This document shows, one piece after another, positions 1 through 11,432 of a stretch of 64,000 bases of DNA. Position 1 is the first letter of the stretch; every line of letters begins with the position of its first letter. The stretch is from Ptychodera flava (Eukaryota; Hemichordata; Enteropneusta; Ptychoderidae). Under the pieces are notes generated by a model. The model was not told the DNA's origin, did no database searches, and saw only the letters and a list, made by a program, of their open reading frames with translations. The stretch lies in assembly GCF_041260155.1 (NCBI RefSeq), contig NC_091944.1, positions 27,451,832 to 27,515,831 of the forward strand, written 5' to 3'. Position numbers and translations under genes: made by a program.

Positions 1-228
1 GTTGCTTACAAGAGAAAGGAGTCGGTGTATTACAAAAAAAAATTGTCATGGAAAACCAAGGCTGACTCAGAGGCAACCTAAACTCTGTAGTGTGATCGTA
101 GTAGGCCCTATAGCATATGTACGTCTCAGGCTGAAAACTCAAAGCTTGACATTATTTCATCCGTTAGCCATAGACAGTAGACGCGAGATTTACCGTCTAC
201 CATTGAACATTTTTCTTTCAACATGCAG

Positions 229-2388
229 GTACTCTCGACAAGACTGTCATCAACATACCGATGTACTCAAAGCTCTGTGTAGTCACCGGTCAAGGCTTAC
301 GAAGTGGTAACCGAGACAAGTGGAAGAAAATGTGTGCTATCTTTGACAACGCCGTGAAGAAGAAGGTCAACTTCGACAAGTCGCCCGGAAATCTTGGTGA
401 GAGAACATACTGTACATGCTTCTAAAAGAAGTTTTGTGTCGTATAGGATGACCACGTGTATGAACAAATTTTGTTTAATGGACAGCACAAAGGCGAAATT
501 TACTCGTACAATTAGTAACTTAGGAAAGACTTGGCAGAACCACAGAGTAATATCATAGACAGAGTGGCAACAGCCATTGTTTAAGGCGTGAAGCGGTTAC
601 GTAAGCAATCCATGTTGCCTCGCCTCACGAAGCTCTTGGCTCTCTTTTCCAAAGAGTGCCGACCATGCACCCTTCGGTAATTTCCGGATTTTCACCAATT
701 GTTAAGCGAAAGTATGTTCGACAAAGCTTGTGTTGTTGTTGTCGTGTGGTGCTGATCGGAATTGATGTGCTGGCGAAAACGGGAGTGTTTTGAGCTTCAG
801 GAAAGTGGGTTTTACCGTTTTAAAAATTCCTCTCATATTTTTATGAATATATAATGAGTGTGTTTGAACCAAATTTGAAAGTCTTTTATCGATACTGTCT
901 GGTTTTACTCAATGGTTTACAGTCAGTCATACCGTCTTTTACACGTGCGCCAAGAAAGGACATGTTTATGAAACTGCTGGCGTGTTATGTTTTGATTGGC
1001 GTGAGGCAGGTGTTTCTGGCCTATGAGCTCACAAAGTAACTATGGTTGCTACGCGACTGGCAGTACGATGCCATCTCGTCGCATGTTTCGCATAATCTCG
1101 TGTAATTATCAACCGCAAACGAAGCCTCCGAAAAGTTTAACACCTTTTAAGCTCATTTTAATATGAAAAGCCAATAGTCTACCGAGACGACCATGGAACA
1201 AAAGGCATGCAAGTGTTGCCACTCTGTCTATGATATTACTCTGTGGCAGAACGTGATTGATGAAACCATCCTTCTAGTGCTGGTGTAAAATAGTTAAAAG
1301 ACAGGAAGCCTGTATATTGCCGGCAGCATTGATGTTGTAGAAAATTCAGTTGTATAAAAGTACATACTTTCTTCAACCTACCTCACTCATACACTTATCA
1401 CTTTGCTGTAGGTGTGGGTTTGATAATAGTTTCCGTTAATCCTTTTCCCATAGTTTCCGTTAATCCTTTTCCCACATTTTCAGATATCTCGCTGTTTTCG
1501 CAAGGCAATCTGAATACACTCGAGCAGAATTTCTACGAAGAACTTGAACCGTACGGGACTCTGACAATCACGCCGAGGTCGGGAGGATCAAGGACTTCAA
1601 GAGATGCTCAAACGAACCCTCCGAAGTTGCCAGAAAGGCCCGCAAGCATCAAGAGATCGCCCGATGGCTTTCGTGCAACAGCGCCATCACCGGTATACGT
1701 ACCGAGTCTGTCGCCCTCTAGGGTCGAAGAAATGAAAGTTGGGCGATATAACTTGTACAATTCCTCCCCGTTTCGTCGACACGACGGCCGACCTTCTACG
1801 TTTTCGGCGGCGACAGCGGCATCGAGTGGCTTAACTCCTGGTAAATTCAAGGCGGTAAAAATCGACGGGAACTTGGAAAGAAAACACAAGCAGAGACGAA
1901 CGAGAACGGACGATGAGAACAGGAATATACGACCAGTACAAAGCCTACGAGTTCGCAAGAAAGTGTCCTTCTTTCTGGATGATATTCCACAGATAGAATC
2001 AAACGAGTACGAGACATTGCGACAGAGTTTTCCGGTCGACATCCCACCACCGGATTACGATATGAACTCCATGGAAAGGCAACCGGCTCCAGATTACGAC
2101 ATGGACGCCATCGATGGAAGAAAGATCAACTCAACGACGTCCGGCCAAGTTGAAAAGCAGGACAGTGAAGGGGCAGGATATCTGGTACCGCCCCCACCTG
2201 TTAATTCTGAAAGACACCCTAGCCCATCAAGAAATTCGTCGGCGAAAGATTCAAAGGACACCGTCGAACAAGGCCCAAGTATGTCTCAATTACTGGCTGA
2301 GCTTACCGTGGCTCAAAAAAGATTGAAGAAAGTGAACCCGGAGTCCCCCCAAAATGGACAACAAAACGCGAGCGAGCAGGGCTCGTAG
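229..2388 (+). CDS. 3' end of an unrecognised gene: two terminal coding exons
   Basis: Two exons join in frame. The first is 229-396 (acceptor ATGCAG, donor TTG|GTGAGA) and the second is 1484-2388 (acceptor TTTTCAG), ending in TAG. The phases agree (2 nt + 55 codons + 1 nt, then 2 nt + 301 codons including the stop). The first exon gives a compact, lysine-rich segment (KWKKMCAIFDNAVKKKVNF). The second encodes about 300 residues of low-complexity, Ser/Pro-rich, probably disordered tail. That tail has a basic stretch (KHKQRRTRTDDENRN), a KKVSFFLDDIP segment, two PDYDM repeats about 14 residues apart, a PPPP run and a short helical end (SQLLAELTVAQKRLKK). I do not recognise the family; a cytoplasmic scaffold or adaptor tail is only a guess. 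A second acceptor at 1411 is also in phase and would add 24 residues, but these look like translated polypyrimidine tract, so I prefer 1484. The gene continues to the left of the window. Confidence 0.6.
541..1244. mobile_element. Non-autonomous hAT-like MITE inside an intron
   Basis: The element is bounded by 32-bp perfect terminal inverted repeats, 541-572 (starting CACAGAGTAATATC) and 1214-1245. It is flanked by an exact 8-bp direct repeat GGCAGAAC at 533-540 and 1245-1252, which shares one base with the right inverted repeat. An 8-bp target duplication with short TIRs is the mark of the hAT superfamily. The 704-bp interior has no credible ORF. It sits in the last intron of the gene at 229-2388 and is probably spliced out with it. 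The perfect TIRs and target duplication suggest a fairly recent insertion. Confidence 0.82.
1426..1473 (+). repeat. 24-bp tandem duplication of an intron polypyrimidine tract
   Basis: A 24-bp unit (ATAGTTTCCGTTAATCCTTT plus TCCC) occurs twice, exactly and back to back, at 1426-1449 and 1450-1473, just upstream of the acceptor at 1483. It doubles the pyrimidine tract. It lies between two possible acceptors, 1411 and 1483, both in phase with the upstream exon. Confidence 0.85.
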
Positions 2389-4057
2389 TTTTCCCCACTT
2401 CCCCGGGAGTCTGATGTCCAGAAGTCTAAACTTTGCCCCAGATAGTGTATCTGTGGGTGCCTGACATTTCTAAACGTGGAGCATTAACTCAGCTACCTTC
2501 GCGTCAAATTTAACGAACAGTGAAAGTTTTGTGTCGGTGGAGTTTGATACAATGATAGACACCAAGAGGCGGCAAAAGTTCACTGAAGGCTGCAGTACTT
2601 TTGCATTGCCATGCGCTGGAGTAAACGTCAAATGCCAGAACTCTTTGGTAGATATCACCTGTAAATTTACATACATTTAGCCTTTGTGCTGAACGTACTG
2701 CCATACTCACCAAAGAATCACTATTTCTTGAATATATCGAAGAACTCATGCCTAAGCTTTGTATTTACTCTAAGATGGACAATTTTAGTGAATTTGTTGA
2801 TTTTTCAAATAATCTACTTTAGGGGAGATGTAGACTAGACATTTTGAAATATGAAAATCAGAATATACTAATTTTATCGTTTATCTATTGTCGAGTACTT
2901 TCGGTTTTTACTGGGGATTTCTATCAGAATTTTGTAATGAACAGTGCAGTGAAAAGCGAAATAATGTGACAGGAACAAGAATAGCTATTCCACCGAAATT
3001 TCACGATGATGTCGGTAAGATGAGCCATGCCGCACACCATGTACTGAATTGCTTCGGAAATTCAACTTATTTCAGCTATGATACTATCTGTATGTGTAAA
3101 GTGTTATGGTATTTACAATGGAAATGATCATTGCCAATAATTCAACTGATTCAGAAGCCTTTTTGAGCGCACTGGTAATTCAACATCACAATGCTAGAAA
3201 ATAAATCATTTTAAAACCTTACTCTCGGATAAGCTCAAACTTGTTACGTGTGACCAAACGTTTCTATATCTCTTCCCACGATGCTTGAAATTCGGAGCCA
3301 GAAATATTCCCCTGAAATCTGTGTCTGTACGGTAATTATTATCATGAAGAACTTTGCGTTTAAACTTTCATGAGTTTCAGTCTTATGTTGGATTCAGAAT
3401 TCGATTCCACGGTACAAAGACTTGGAAAAAAGGAAAGTTCGGCAAATACAGAGCCGGTGTTTCCATTAATTTGCTGTATTGAAATGATCAGGCGTTTTAT
3501 CAGCCTTACTGAACAAATTGATACACTGAACGAGTTTGAAGGAAAGCATAGGAGAAAAATCACATTGACTGTCAATGTCGACCAGCACTAATGCGATAAT
3601 CAGGGATTGGGGACTGCCACTGACTTTAAAGCTCAACCACTATGCTCGACTGCCGCATTATATCTTGTTGATTGACCCCAAGCTGAAAGGCTAAGGTCAT
3701 CGATTCCTATGGTGTTTGTAATCTCACTTCTGCTGCTAAACAAATATTAGACAAAAGTCGAGCTTGCACGATTGGTGAATCAAATATCAAGAGAAATGTT
3801 TGAAGGTCAGGATAAGCTTATCGATAAGCTGACCACAGATCCATGTAGCGTGCAGATTGAAGTAAACCTCACAGCAATGATGTCTGCTTTTTGTGACCGC
3901 TGCTTGTTTTACAGTATAAATATCCTCCCTTCACCAGGTGAGTGTCTAAACCTTTTCATACGGCAAATCCCAGCTGGTCAGTCCTTGGACCTCCCTAGGA
4001 GGCGTAAAAGTACACGTATAGCTGCCCCTCCAATAAGGGCATGACAGTTATCATTTC
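2389..4057. other. 3' flank of the first gene; no gene recognised
   Basis: After the TAG at 2388 come ordinary AT-rich sequences with only short ORFs. An AATAAA at 3200-3205 could serve as a poly(A) signal, but it is about 800 nt downstream, so this is weak. I see no convincing RNA gene or mobile element in this stretch. Confidence 0.4.
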
Positions 4058-4258
4058 ACTGGGCCCTAACTCTGTAACATATACTTGCCACGGCCGCCTT
4101 TCGTACTTCGCGACGTCCCTTCACCAGGCGAGCACAGACTACATGTACAAACATCGTCACTATTCCATTTCATACCTACTTTTACTTCGTTATTAGCTCT
4201 TAAAAAGTAGTCGCGAAGTACGAAAGGCGGCTTTGGTAAGTATCTGTCAGGGCCCAGT
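4058..4258. mobile_element. Short fold-back element (MITE-like)
   Basis: The arms start ACTGGGCCCT at 4058 and end AGGGCCCAGT-like at 4258. They pair imperfectly over about 50-58 nt, including a shared GCCTTTCGTACTTCGCGAC block (4097-4116 against 4208-4228). The loop between the arms is about 85 nt. No ORF and no clear target duplication are visible, so the superfamily is unknown. Confidence 0.65.
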
Positions 4259-4599
4259 ACGAGAAACAAACAGGAATGTTGCCATTGTTTACGTCAGCAA
4301 AACAGAAGATGACGCACAATGTCTTGATCGTAAAACCGTGAAACTTTCAAAGGAGTTACGTATGCAAGGCCGTATGTCAGGCTGGGTTGATAGCTAGTCC
4401 GACAACCTTTTATCAAATCAGAAATCGGAAAGATTTATTGGCATCGTCATGAGGTAATTGCATCGGTTATTCAAGTATGATGTAGGAGGGCATAGGTCAA
4501 AGGACAAGGAGAATAGAAAAGGTCAAAAAAGAAGCTGTTCATGTCACTTCATGACATCTGCTACGGAGATATACCGTATCATAGAGTACTAAAATTTAC

Positions 4600-5370
4600 C
4601 AGTATAAAAGAAAATTTTCATTTTCTTTTGAAATAAAAGAAATAAACAATTTTTTTATCTCGAAAAACTATCAGATCTCTTCAGAGTATTAAAAATTTCT
4701 TTCTGGTAGAAAAAGATTCATGCAAAAAAATTGAAATTTTTTGTCTTGGAAAAACCAAAGTTGCCTTGTGAAAATTAAGTTAAACCTTTCCTTCTCTGAA
4801 ATCAATATTTTAAAAATATTAGGAGTGTGTTCTGAATAAATCACTGCTATTAACATAGCTTTTAAAAGTTTACTCGTCATAAAACACAAAAAGGCCCGTC
4901 AGTCTTCAGAAATGTGTTTTTTCAGTATTTAAAATTTACTCTCGTAAAATGCGAAAGGAAATATTACTTTAAATACTAAACATTAATCATTGTAAAGCTT
5001 AACTTTTTACAAAACATTAAAAGTTATACTCACAAAAGAATAGAATATTTTTGAGAATTTAAAGTGCTTAACTTGAAAATAAAATTAGGCATAGTATGTT
5101 AAAGTTGTACTAAAAAAATCAAAGGGTTTGTATGCCGCAATTAGAGTTGCGTCCACCAGAAATAGAGTTCTGTTCTCGTTATGAGTCGTGCCCATTAAAA
5201 GTAAAGTTGTACTGTCAAAATTAAAAAGTTTTGTCAGTGACAAAGATAGTTTTGTCCCTCATAATGACAGTTACATCAAACAAAAATTTAAGTTTGTTTT
5301 AGGAAAATAAAATCTCATAAATATTAAAGTTATTGTCTTGAAAAATAAGAGCTTGTATTTGTCAGTGATA
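4600..5370. repeat. AT-rich degenerate tandem repeat, period about 21-23 bp
   Basis: Over about 770 bp the sequence keeps returning to a loose pattern of the kind AAAATTAAAGTTNTNNTCNTG. Clear examples include 5195-5215, 5216-5238, 5239-5259, 5282-5303 and 5320-5340. Spacing between A-rich unit starts is usually 20-23 bp. The units are too diverged to align exactly. It looks like an old, decayed minisatellite and has no coding potential. Confidence 0.45.
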
Positions 5371-6617
5371 TAATTCCACTAGCATGTAGGGCCACTATAC
5401 ATCGTTCCATGCCGAGCTCTAGACTAGTAAATCTTCAACAATCGCTGCAGTTTCACCAAACCCTTTCTAAAACTCTCTCTATAGACTACAGCATACTTTT
5501 CACATTGCACTGATAATCATGTTACAGGGCTTCACATCAAATGTTTTACGCATCGGGTCACCAAGTCTTCTTATATAAGTACTCGCAATTTGTCCACATC
5601 TCGCCGAAATGCATCATGATCTAATGCCCATAAAACAAATAAATCAACCAATCGCACGGTAGGTGTTTATTCTTTCATGTTCGGACCCCCGGAAGACTTT
5701 TTTCTAGCTCCGAATTTCTTAGTATCACCATATTTTCACTTTCCTTTCTAAACCTGTTCGATATTTCCCCAGTCCGGAAATATCAAGGCGACACTATGAC
5801 CGTACCATTTCATTTTTCCATCGTTTATAATGTATTCCAAAGTTTGAAGCTTTTATCTAGCCTCGAAATCTAAATACTTAAACTTTTGCTTGAAACCTTC
5901 CCACATTCTCTTTAGACATCGATAAAAAAGTTCGGGGATCACCGTGCAAATTAAATTTACCCATATTGAAATTCAAAATGGCCGCCATGCCTGTGTTACC
6001 TCTATTGGAAAAATCAAATTTTCAATGTCGCAAAAATAAGACGGTGAAAACCTTACTTACCCGGGGAGCTACAAAATGAGCTCACACACGTGGCATATCA
6101 GAAAAACATTGAAATAATTCTGGAATCTGTTGCGAGGCATGTTCTGCTTTAAAACATAGTGAGAATGGTGAACAAATCGCGTAGAGATGGCAATAAAAGT
6201 GCCGACAACGAATATAAGTTTGCAGAATCAAGAAGTTATGATTCTTTGCATCTCGAGATGGTGTGTCATTTGAATACAATGTGTATTACCAATAGAGTAA
6301 AGGTAGATTACGTAAGAAAGTAAACCTGAATTGTAATAAATGAGAAATGAAATTTATTCAGACAGCAGAGACGATTATCAGAGAGAATAAATTATAACTC
6401 GGCGCTGAGTTCCCGTGCTTGCAAAGCCACAAATCTCAATTCTGCCAGCGTGTTCATCTTCAATCACACAATAGTACGGTCACATGGTGCCTCCGATATC
6501 TGAAGAGGACTGGACAACGTACGACTACCGTTCGCAACAGACAGGTTTAAGCTATTCCCAGTAAAATCCAAGGTGACGGTGAAGACAGATGCGACAGCAT
6601 ATTTTCCTCCATTTCAG
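5371..6617. other. Intergenic stretch upstream of transporter A
   Basis: No ORF or repeat can be supported here. A likely 3' splice site (CATTTCAG at 6610-6617) lies 28 nt before the start codon of transporter A. This suggests an upstream non-coding first exon somewhere in or left of this stretch, which I cannot place. Confidence 0.35.
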
Positions 6618-6645
6618 CTGATCCCTTATATTTCAAGAGACAAAA

Positions 6646-9302
6646 ATGAAAGGAGCGACGCCAGGGGACCCTCCGGACGGTGGATGGGGATGGATGGTTG
6701 TCATGGCAGCATTCTTTGGATTCTTAATCGGTGCCGGTAGTCGGCTGTCATTCGGAGTTCTCTTTGTCGCATTCTTGGACGCATTTGGTGAATCAAATGT
6801 AGCAACAGGTGAGTGTAGGTCAGAGGTCAGGCAAAACCAGGACATTACAGGCCATTAAATGTGATATTCAAACTTGGGTACTATCGCAACGTGAACATAA
6901 TGGCGAAAAGCATCAATATCATCGAGTTCAGCGTGGAGTATATCCATTAACCTGACAAGAAAACGAACAAAACGGTTTTTTCTTTGTTTTTTCTTTCTTT
7001 TTTACTCGCTTTGTATATTTGAACTAATCTTATACTGATACACAAGGCAAGAAATATTACAGAAACAATTGGAAAGACTTGGAGGGAACAAGCAAAGATA
7101 TCGTAAAATCTACGTCAAATTTTCGCAAATACTGTGAAGGCCATACAAGCCCTCTTCCAGCTTTCAAGATAAAATACTGCGCACGCAGTTATCTTTTTTT
7201 TTCAAAACGTAAATCGTACATAGTATAGATTTTTTCCAAGAGAAACTAAATAGTCAACGACTACTCTGCTTGAAATAATCCATAACAGTTTCTTCTATTA
7301 TGTTGTCATGACTACTTACAGCTTGGATACATGGCATATTTAGCATTGTCTACGCGTTATCTACAAGCTATGGCGTGGCCTTGTCTAAAAGATTCGGTCA
7401 CAGGAAAACTGTCATGGCAGCAGGCGTCTTGGCGTCGTCGGGAATCTTTGCAAGTGCTTTCGCGACAAAGTTGCATCACTTGTACATTACCTATGGAATC
7501 CTGACGGGTAAGATTGTGTGTATGCCAGATTGCGATCATAGGAATCTGCGAAGGTGTATTTGTTCTCCCAGTGTTTACACTTTACATAACAAAGGATGAT
7601 AGAACCTGCCTAAGAATACTATATTTTACATCTTAAGGTAAACGCGCCTAGACGCAGAATGTTTTTAACACCAACGCTTGGTCAATTCCGCTGATTTTTG
7701 CCATAACTCCATACAAGCCTTTGTAAAATTTGACCCCCCCAAATCATTGTAAAATTGTATATAATTGTCAGTCAACACATCAAACAGTAGAAAAGAAAGC
7801 ATCGTAAACATGGAGTGTTCAAAAGCTGTTCCCTAGCGTATCTATTGAAATTTATAGTTATTTTCATCTCTCGACGAATTCTTCTTCATCTTACAGCGAT
7901 CGGACTGGGCCTCACTTATGCGCTATACATTGTAATGGTAAGCGCATATTTTAGCAGGCGTTTCACCATCGCTATTGGCTTAGCCATGGCGGGAACCGGT
8001 GCTGGACTGTTTGTGTTCAGTGTCACGACACAGCTGTTAGTAGACCACTATGGTTGGAGAGGATCCTTAATTATTCTATCCGGGATAGCGTCGCACGTGT
8101 GTGTAGTTGGCGCCCTCCTGCGACCTGTAAAAGGTGGACATGCATATGAACCACAGAGGGAAGTACAGGAGGAGGCGCTGAGGGTGGGAATCCAATACGA
8201 CTATTCAGATGCGAACACGTCAGAATTGAACACTGTTAACGTTGAGGTGGATGCATCACGTGACCCGACAGTTGGTGCAAGTGACGCAGTTAATTCAAGA
8301 TGTAACAGAAAATGCGCACGCCATCTGAAGTCATGTTTGAGCGCAGCGTACGATTTCTCATTATTCAAGAATCCAACGTTCTTGGTGTTGTCGATCATCA
8401 TTATCGGACAGACCATTGGAATTAAAGGAAGTAGCGTACATCTTGAAAGTGCTATCCTTTTGATATGTAATCAATCAGGCCATACCGCTTTATTTTCTTG
8501 TAAAACGCGAGAACATAGAAACTGGAGCCACACAATTTTGTCTTCGAAAAGGGTTATCCCTGGAACGGGAAACAATACGGCGATCGTCCGAGCTCATTGA
8601 CCATACAGTTCTCTTCTACAATGTCACTTGTTCTTTGTTTGGAAGTTCTGATCTTAGTTACATCAAATACAATGCGTTTGGAGGGATCGATAAAATAGAT
8701 GGCCGTGATTTAATAGCCGTCTTCTGGATCTGCGCGCTATGTATAGAGAGATGCAATAACTAAGACCAACATCTTCAAACTTTACAGCATGTGAGTTATA
8801 TTATAAATTTTCATGAGAAATTGTCATTGATATGTCTAGAAAAGATATAGAACATGATCTATAGTCTTATTGGTTTACTTGTATCTTGATACATTACCCT
8901 TTAGGTGAAACGTGCACGTGACTTTGGTATATCAAACACAGAAAGTGCGTATGTGCCGGCTGTCATGGGATTGGCGCAGGTGATTGGTCGACCAGCTATC
9001 GGGGCTTTAGGTCACGTGACAAAACTTCATCCGTGTGTCATTTATTCTATTTGCATGTTTCTTGGCGGCATTTTTCTGATCCTAAGTATTTACATGAAAA
9101 GTTTCACAGGTAAACAGATAATGCCCTTTGCAATGTTTAGTGTACACAAACATACAATTAGACACACAAGACATGTAATGACTGACAGACAGAAAGAAAG
9201 ACAACTGAATAGAGCGATCGATCGATCGATAGACAGATTTATAGATTTGTAGATAAATATATTAAGCTTACAGATAAAAGACGCAGACTAACATTCACAG
9301 AC

Positions 9303-9335
<33 letters not shown>

Positions 9336-10093
9336 TGTATGTATGTATGTATGTATGTATGTATGTATGTATGTATGTATGTATATATGTATGTATGTAT
9401 GTGCTGAATATTAAGACACACAAAGGCAAGTTTTCTATATATTATTTCAGTATATCATTTGGTCCTCAAAGTAGGAATTAATATGGTGCATTTCTCCACA
9501 GAAAATATCGTTGACTATTTTTAGGGTAAAGTTGCAAAAGTTGGCACCATCGTATATTAACATCATGAGAATACTTACGTCAAACCGAATTCGTTTTCAC
9601 ACCAATGACTCGCATGCTGTCTTTTGTCCTAAGCTTTGCTCAAAAAGGAGTCATTCAACATATATTCATTCATTAGTCATCTCTAATACAAACCACAAAA
9701 GAGTTATCCTTCCTCGTACTATCGCTAGCGCTGGTTTCTGGTTATTAAATACATTTAATTGTTCTTATTGGCTGTTGTTTCTGTCTTTACACTTAGCTCA
9801 AATCGTGCTGATTTCCCTCTTTGGAATAAGTACAGCCGGATACGTTATACACAATTCGATAGTATCGAAGTTTCTTCTCGGAAGTGAAAATATAGGGCAT
9901 GTTATGTCGTTATTTGTCGTCCAGGAAGGAATGCTATCATTAGTTGTTGGACCATTAGGAGGTAACTTTCTGATTATTATTTTACGAAAACTACATGTTA
10001 ACAAACACACAGACTGACACTAGCATAAACATCTTATGACGACTGCTTTCCATACAGTGTCAACAAAAGCTTGCCTATGTATGTATGTATGTA

Positions 10094-10128
<35 letters not shown>

Positions 10129-10812
10129 ATGTATGTATGTATGTATGTATGTATGTATGTATGTATGTATGTATGTATGTATGTATGTATGTATGTATGT
10201 ATGTATGTATGTATGTATGTATGTATGTATGTATGTATGTATGTATGTATGTATGTATGTATGTATGTATGTATGTATGTATGTATGTATGTATGTATGT
10301 ATGTATGTATGTATGTATGTATGTATGTATGTATGTATGTATGTATGTACGTACGTACGTACGTACGTACGCACGCACGCACGCACGCACGCATGCATGC
10401 ATGCATGTATGTATGGATGTATGTATGTAGGCCTATGTATGGGCAGTGGAGCGGAATTCATTGTCGTGCCACATAAACTAGATAGATCAAGGGAAACTTA
10501 GACTGGAGATACTGCGATTGCTAAAAAGTAGGGTTAATTCATTGTATGGGAGACTAGATGACCAAGTTTCTTCAAAGTTTACGACCAGTTGCTTACCTTT
10601 GCTCACAAATTAAATGATCGTCAAACTATATTTTTCCCTCTGTAGGTTGGATGCGGGACACTTTAAAAACTTACGATGGATATTTCTTGTTAGCAGGAGC
10701 TGCCGAAATACTTGCGTCTTTTCTGGGTGCCATGTTGCCAAAAGTGGACCGAGTTGGCAAACACGGTTGCTGTAAAAGAAAGCAAGTACCAAGAGGTTAT
10801 GAAATGAAGTGA
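6646..10812 (+). CDS. SLC16/MCT-like transporter A (six coding exons)
   Basis: Exons are 6646-6808, 7322-7507, 7897-8444, 8905-9109, 9797-9961 and 10646-10812, giving 477 residues with all phases matching (1,1,0,1,1). It is a 12-TM major facilitator protein of the monocarboxylate-transporter family, expected in a cell membrane. The family signature PPDGGWGW is at residues 9-16, just before TM1. The second signature YFSRRF...[10 protein letters not shown] is at 134-153. A polar loop lies between TM6 and TM7 (about residues 185-275), and the short C-tail is rich in Lys and Cys. TM8 has Gln324 and Arg328 where MCT1 has the functional Asp and Arg; the TM1 lysine of MCT1 is Leu here. The substrate is therefore open, and proton-lactate symport is unlikely. 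The oddity is intron 3, whose 5' splice site reads CTT|GAAAGT where the paralogues have GTAAGT. Either a rare GA-AG intron is used or this copy is impaired. The start ATG is the first one after the acceptor at 6617. Confidence 0.85.
9304..9402. repeat. ATGT microsatellite in intron 4 of transporter A
   Basis: About 24 tandem copies of a GTAT tetranucleotide with one ATAT interruption, inside the intron between exons 4 and 5 of transporter A. Confidence 0.95.
10076..10436. repeat. Long ATGT microsatellite in intron 5 of transporter A
   Basis: The tract runs GTAT units, a GT run, about 60 more GTAT units, then GTAC, GCAC and GCAT tetranucleotides. The ordered change of the variable positions at the right end shows point variants that spread by slippage. 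The repeating cysteine/tyrosine ORFs in this tract are artefacts of the repeat. Confidence 0.95.
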
Positions 10813-10926
10813 AGATGAGACTGAAGTTTACGTTTGAAACAATTACTACCAAAACTGTTCAGTAAATTACTTTAAAAAAGACTCAATATATAGAATAACC
10901 ATGTGAGGAGTAGTTGTTAAAATGAA

Positions 10927-10932
10927 AATAAA
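10927..10932 (+). promoter_or_regulatory. Poly(A) signal of transporter A
   Basis: AATAAA lies 115 nt after the TGA at 10810-10812, in an A-rich stretch. The position suits a short 3' UTR. Confidence 0.5.
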
Positions 10933-11120
10933 AAAGAGAATAGCATAGATATTGAATTTATTTCATTGTATTCATCCCTGATATTCTCAGAAGAACACGC
11001 TTGACATTGACGTTTGAGGGAACATACGGAAAATGGAAACTGACGACGAGTTTTGACGGTTACACGAGGAAAATGGAAACCGGCTAAGACTTTCCCTTCC
11101 CGATATGTTTAAGCAATACA

Positions 11121-11244
11121 TCACACCCAGCGACGGTATACCACGAGATTTTGACCAGTTTACGACATATATGCACGAGCGATAGCGAGTGCATATATGA
11201 AGTGAACTGATCAAAATCGAGTGGTATACCGTTGCTGGGTGTGA
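11121..11244. mobile_element. Palindromic fold-back element
   Basis: TCACACCCAG at 11121 pairs with CTGGGTGTGA ending at 11244. The arms stay complementary inward for about 55 nt (GGTATACCAC, GATTTTGA.CAGTT and CATATATGCAC blocks) around a small centre GAGCGATAGCGAG. There is no ORF. It is a MITE-like palindrome of unknown superfamily. Confidence 0.7.
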
Positions 11245-11253
11245 TTTATTGAT

Positions 11254-11432
11254 ATTATATCATAACAGTATATTGAAATTCTGGCGAGGAACGACAAAAA
11301 CAGATTTTTACTAAAGCTGAGAGCACGGGCGTATGCCAGCCGTGGTATATCGCCAACATACCACGGTTCTTTTCGCGCCTCGACCAATCAGATCACTGTA
11401 TTTGCGCCATCAATATACCGGTATGATATAAT
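11254..11432. mobile_element. Second fold-back element next to the first
   Basis: ATTATATCATA at 11254-11264 pairs with TATGATATAAT at 11422-11432, and the next bases inward (GTATATTGA / TCAATATAC) also pair. Inside is a tight hairpin at about 11340-11366, with arms CCGTGGTAT and ATACCACGG. The element shares its left edge with the end of the neighbouring palindrome, as if one had inserted beside the other. Confidence 0.5.

Noticed and set aside
1608-2042. 144-codon minus-strand ORF
   Set aside because: It is a shadow of the real plus-strand exon 1484-2388.
8445-8600. Exon 3 of copy A running on to the stop at 8600
   Set aside because: This would end the protein after TM7. All paralogues splice at the same point, and exons 4-6 of A are intact and in phase.
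9511-10017. 168-codon ORF covering exon 5 of copy A as one long exon
   Set aside because: Only 9797-9961 matches the paralogues. The part to the left is intron that happens to be open, with a proper acceptor at 9796.
9304-10436. CRISPR array
   Set aside because: The repeats are uninterrupted tetranucleotides without spacers, in an animal intron.
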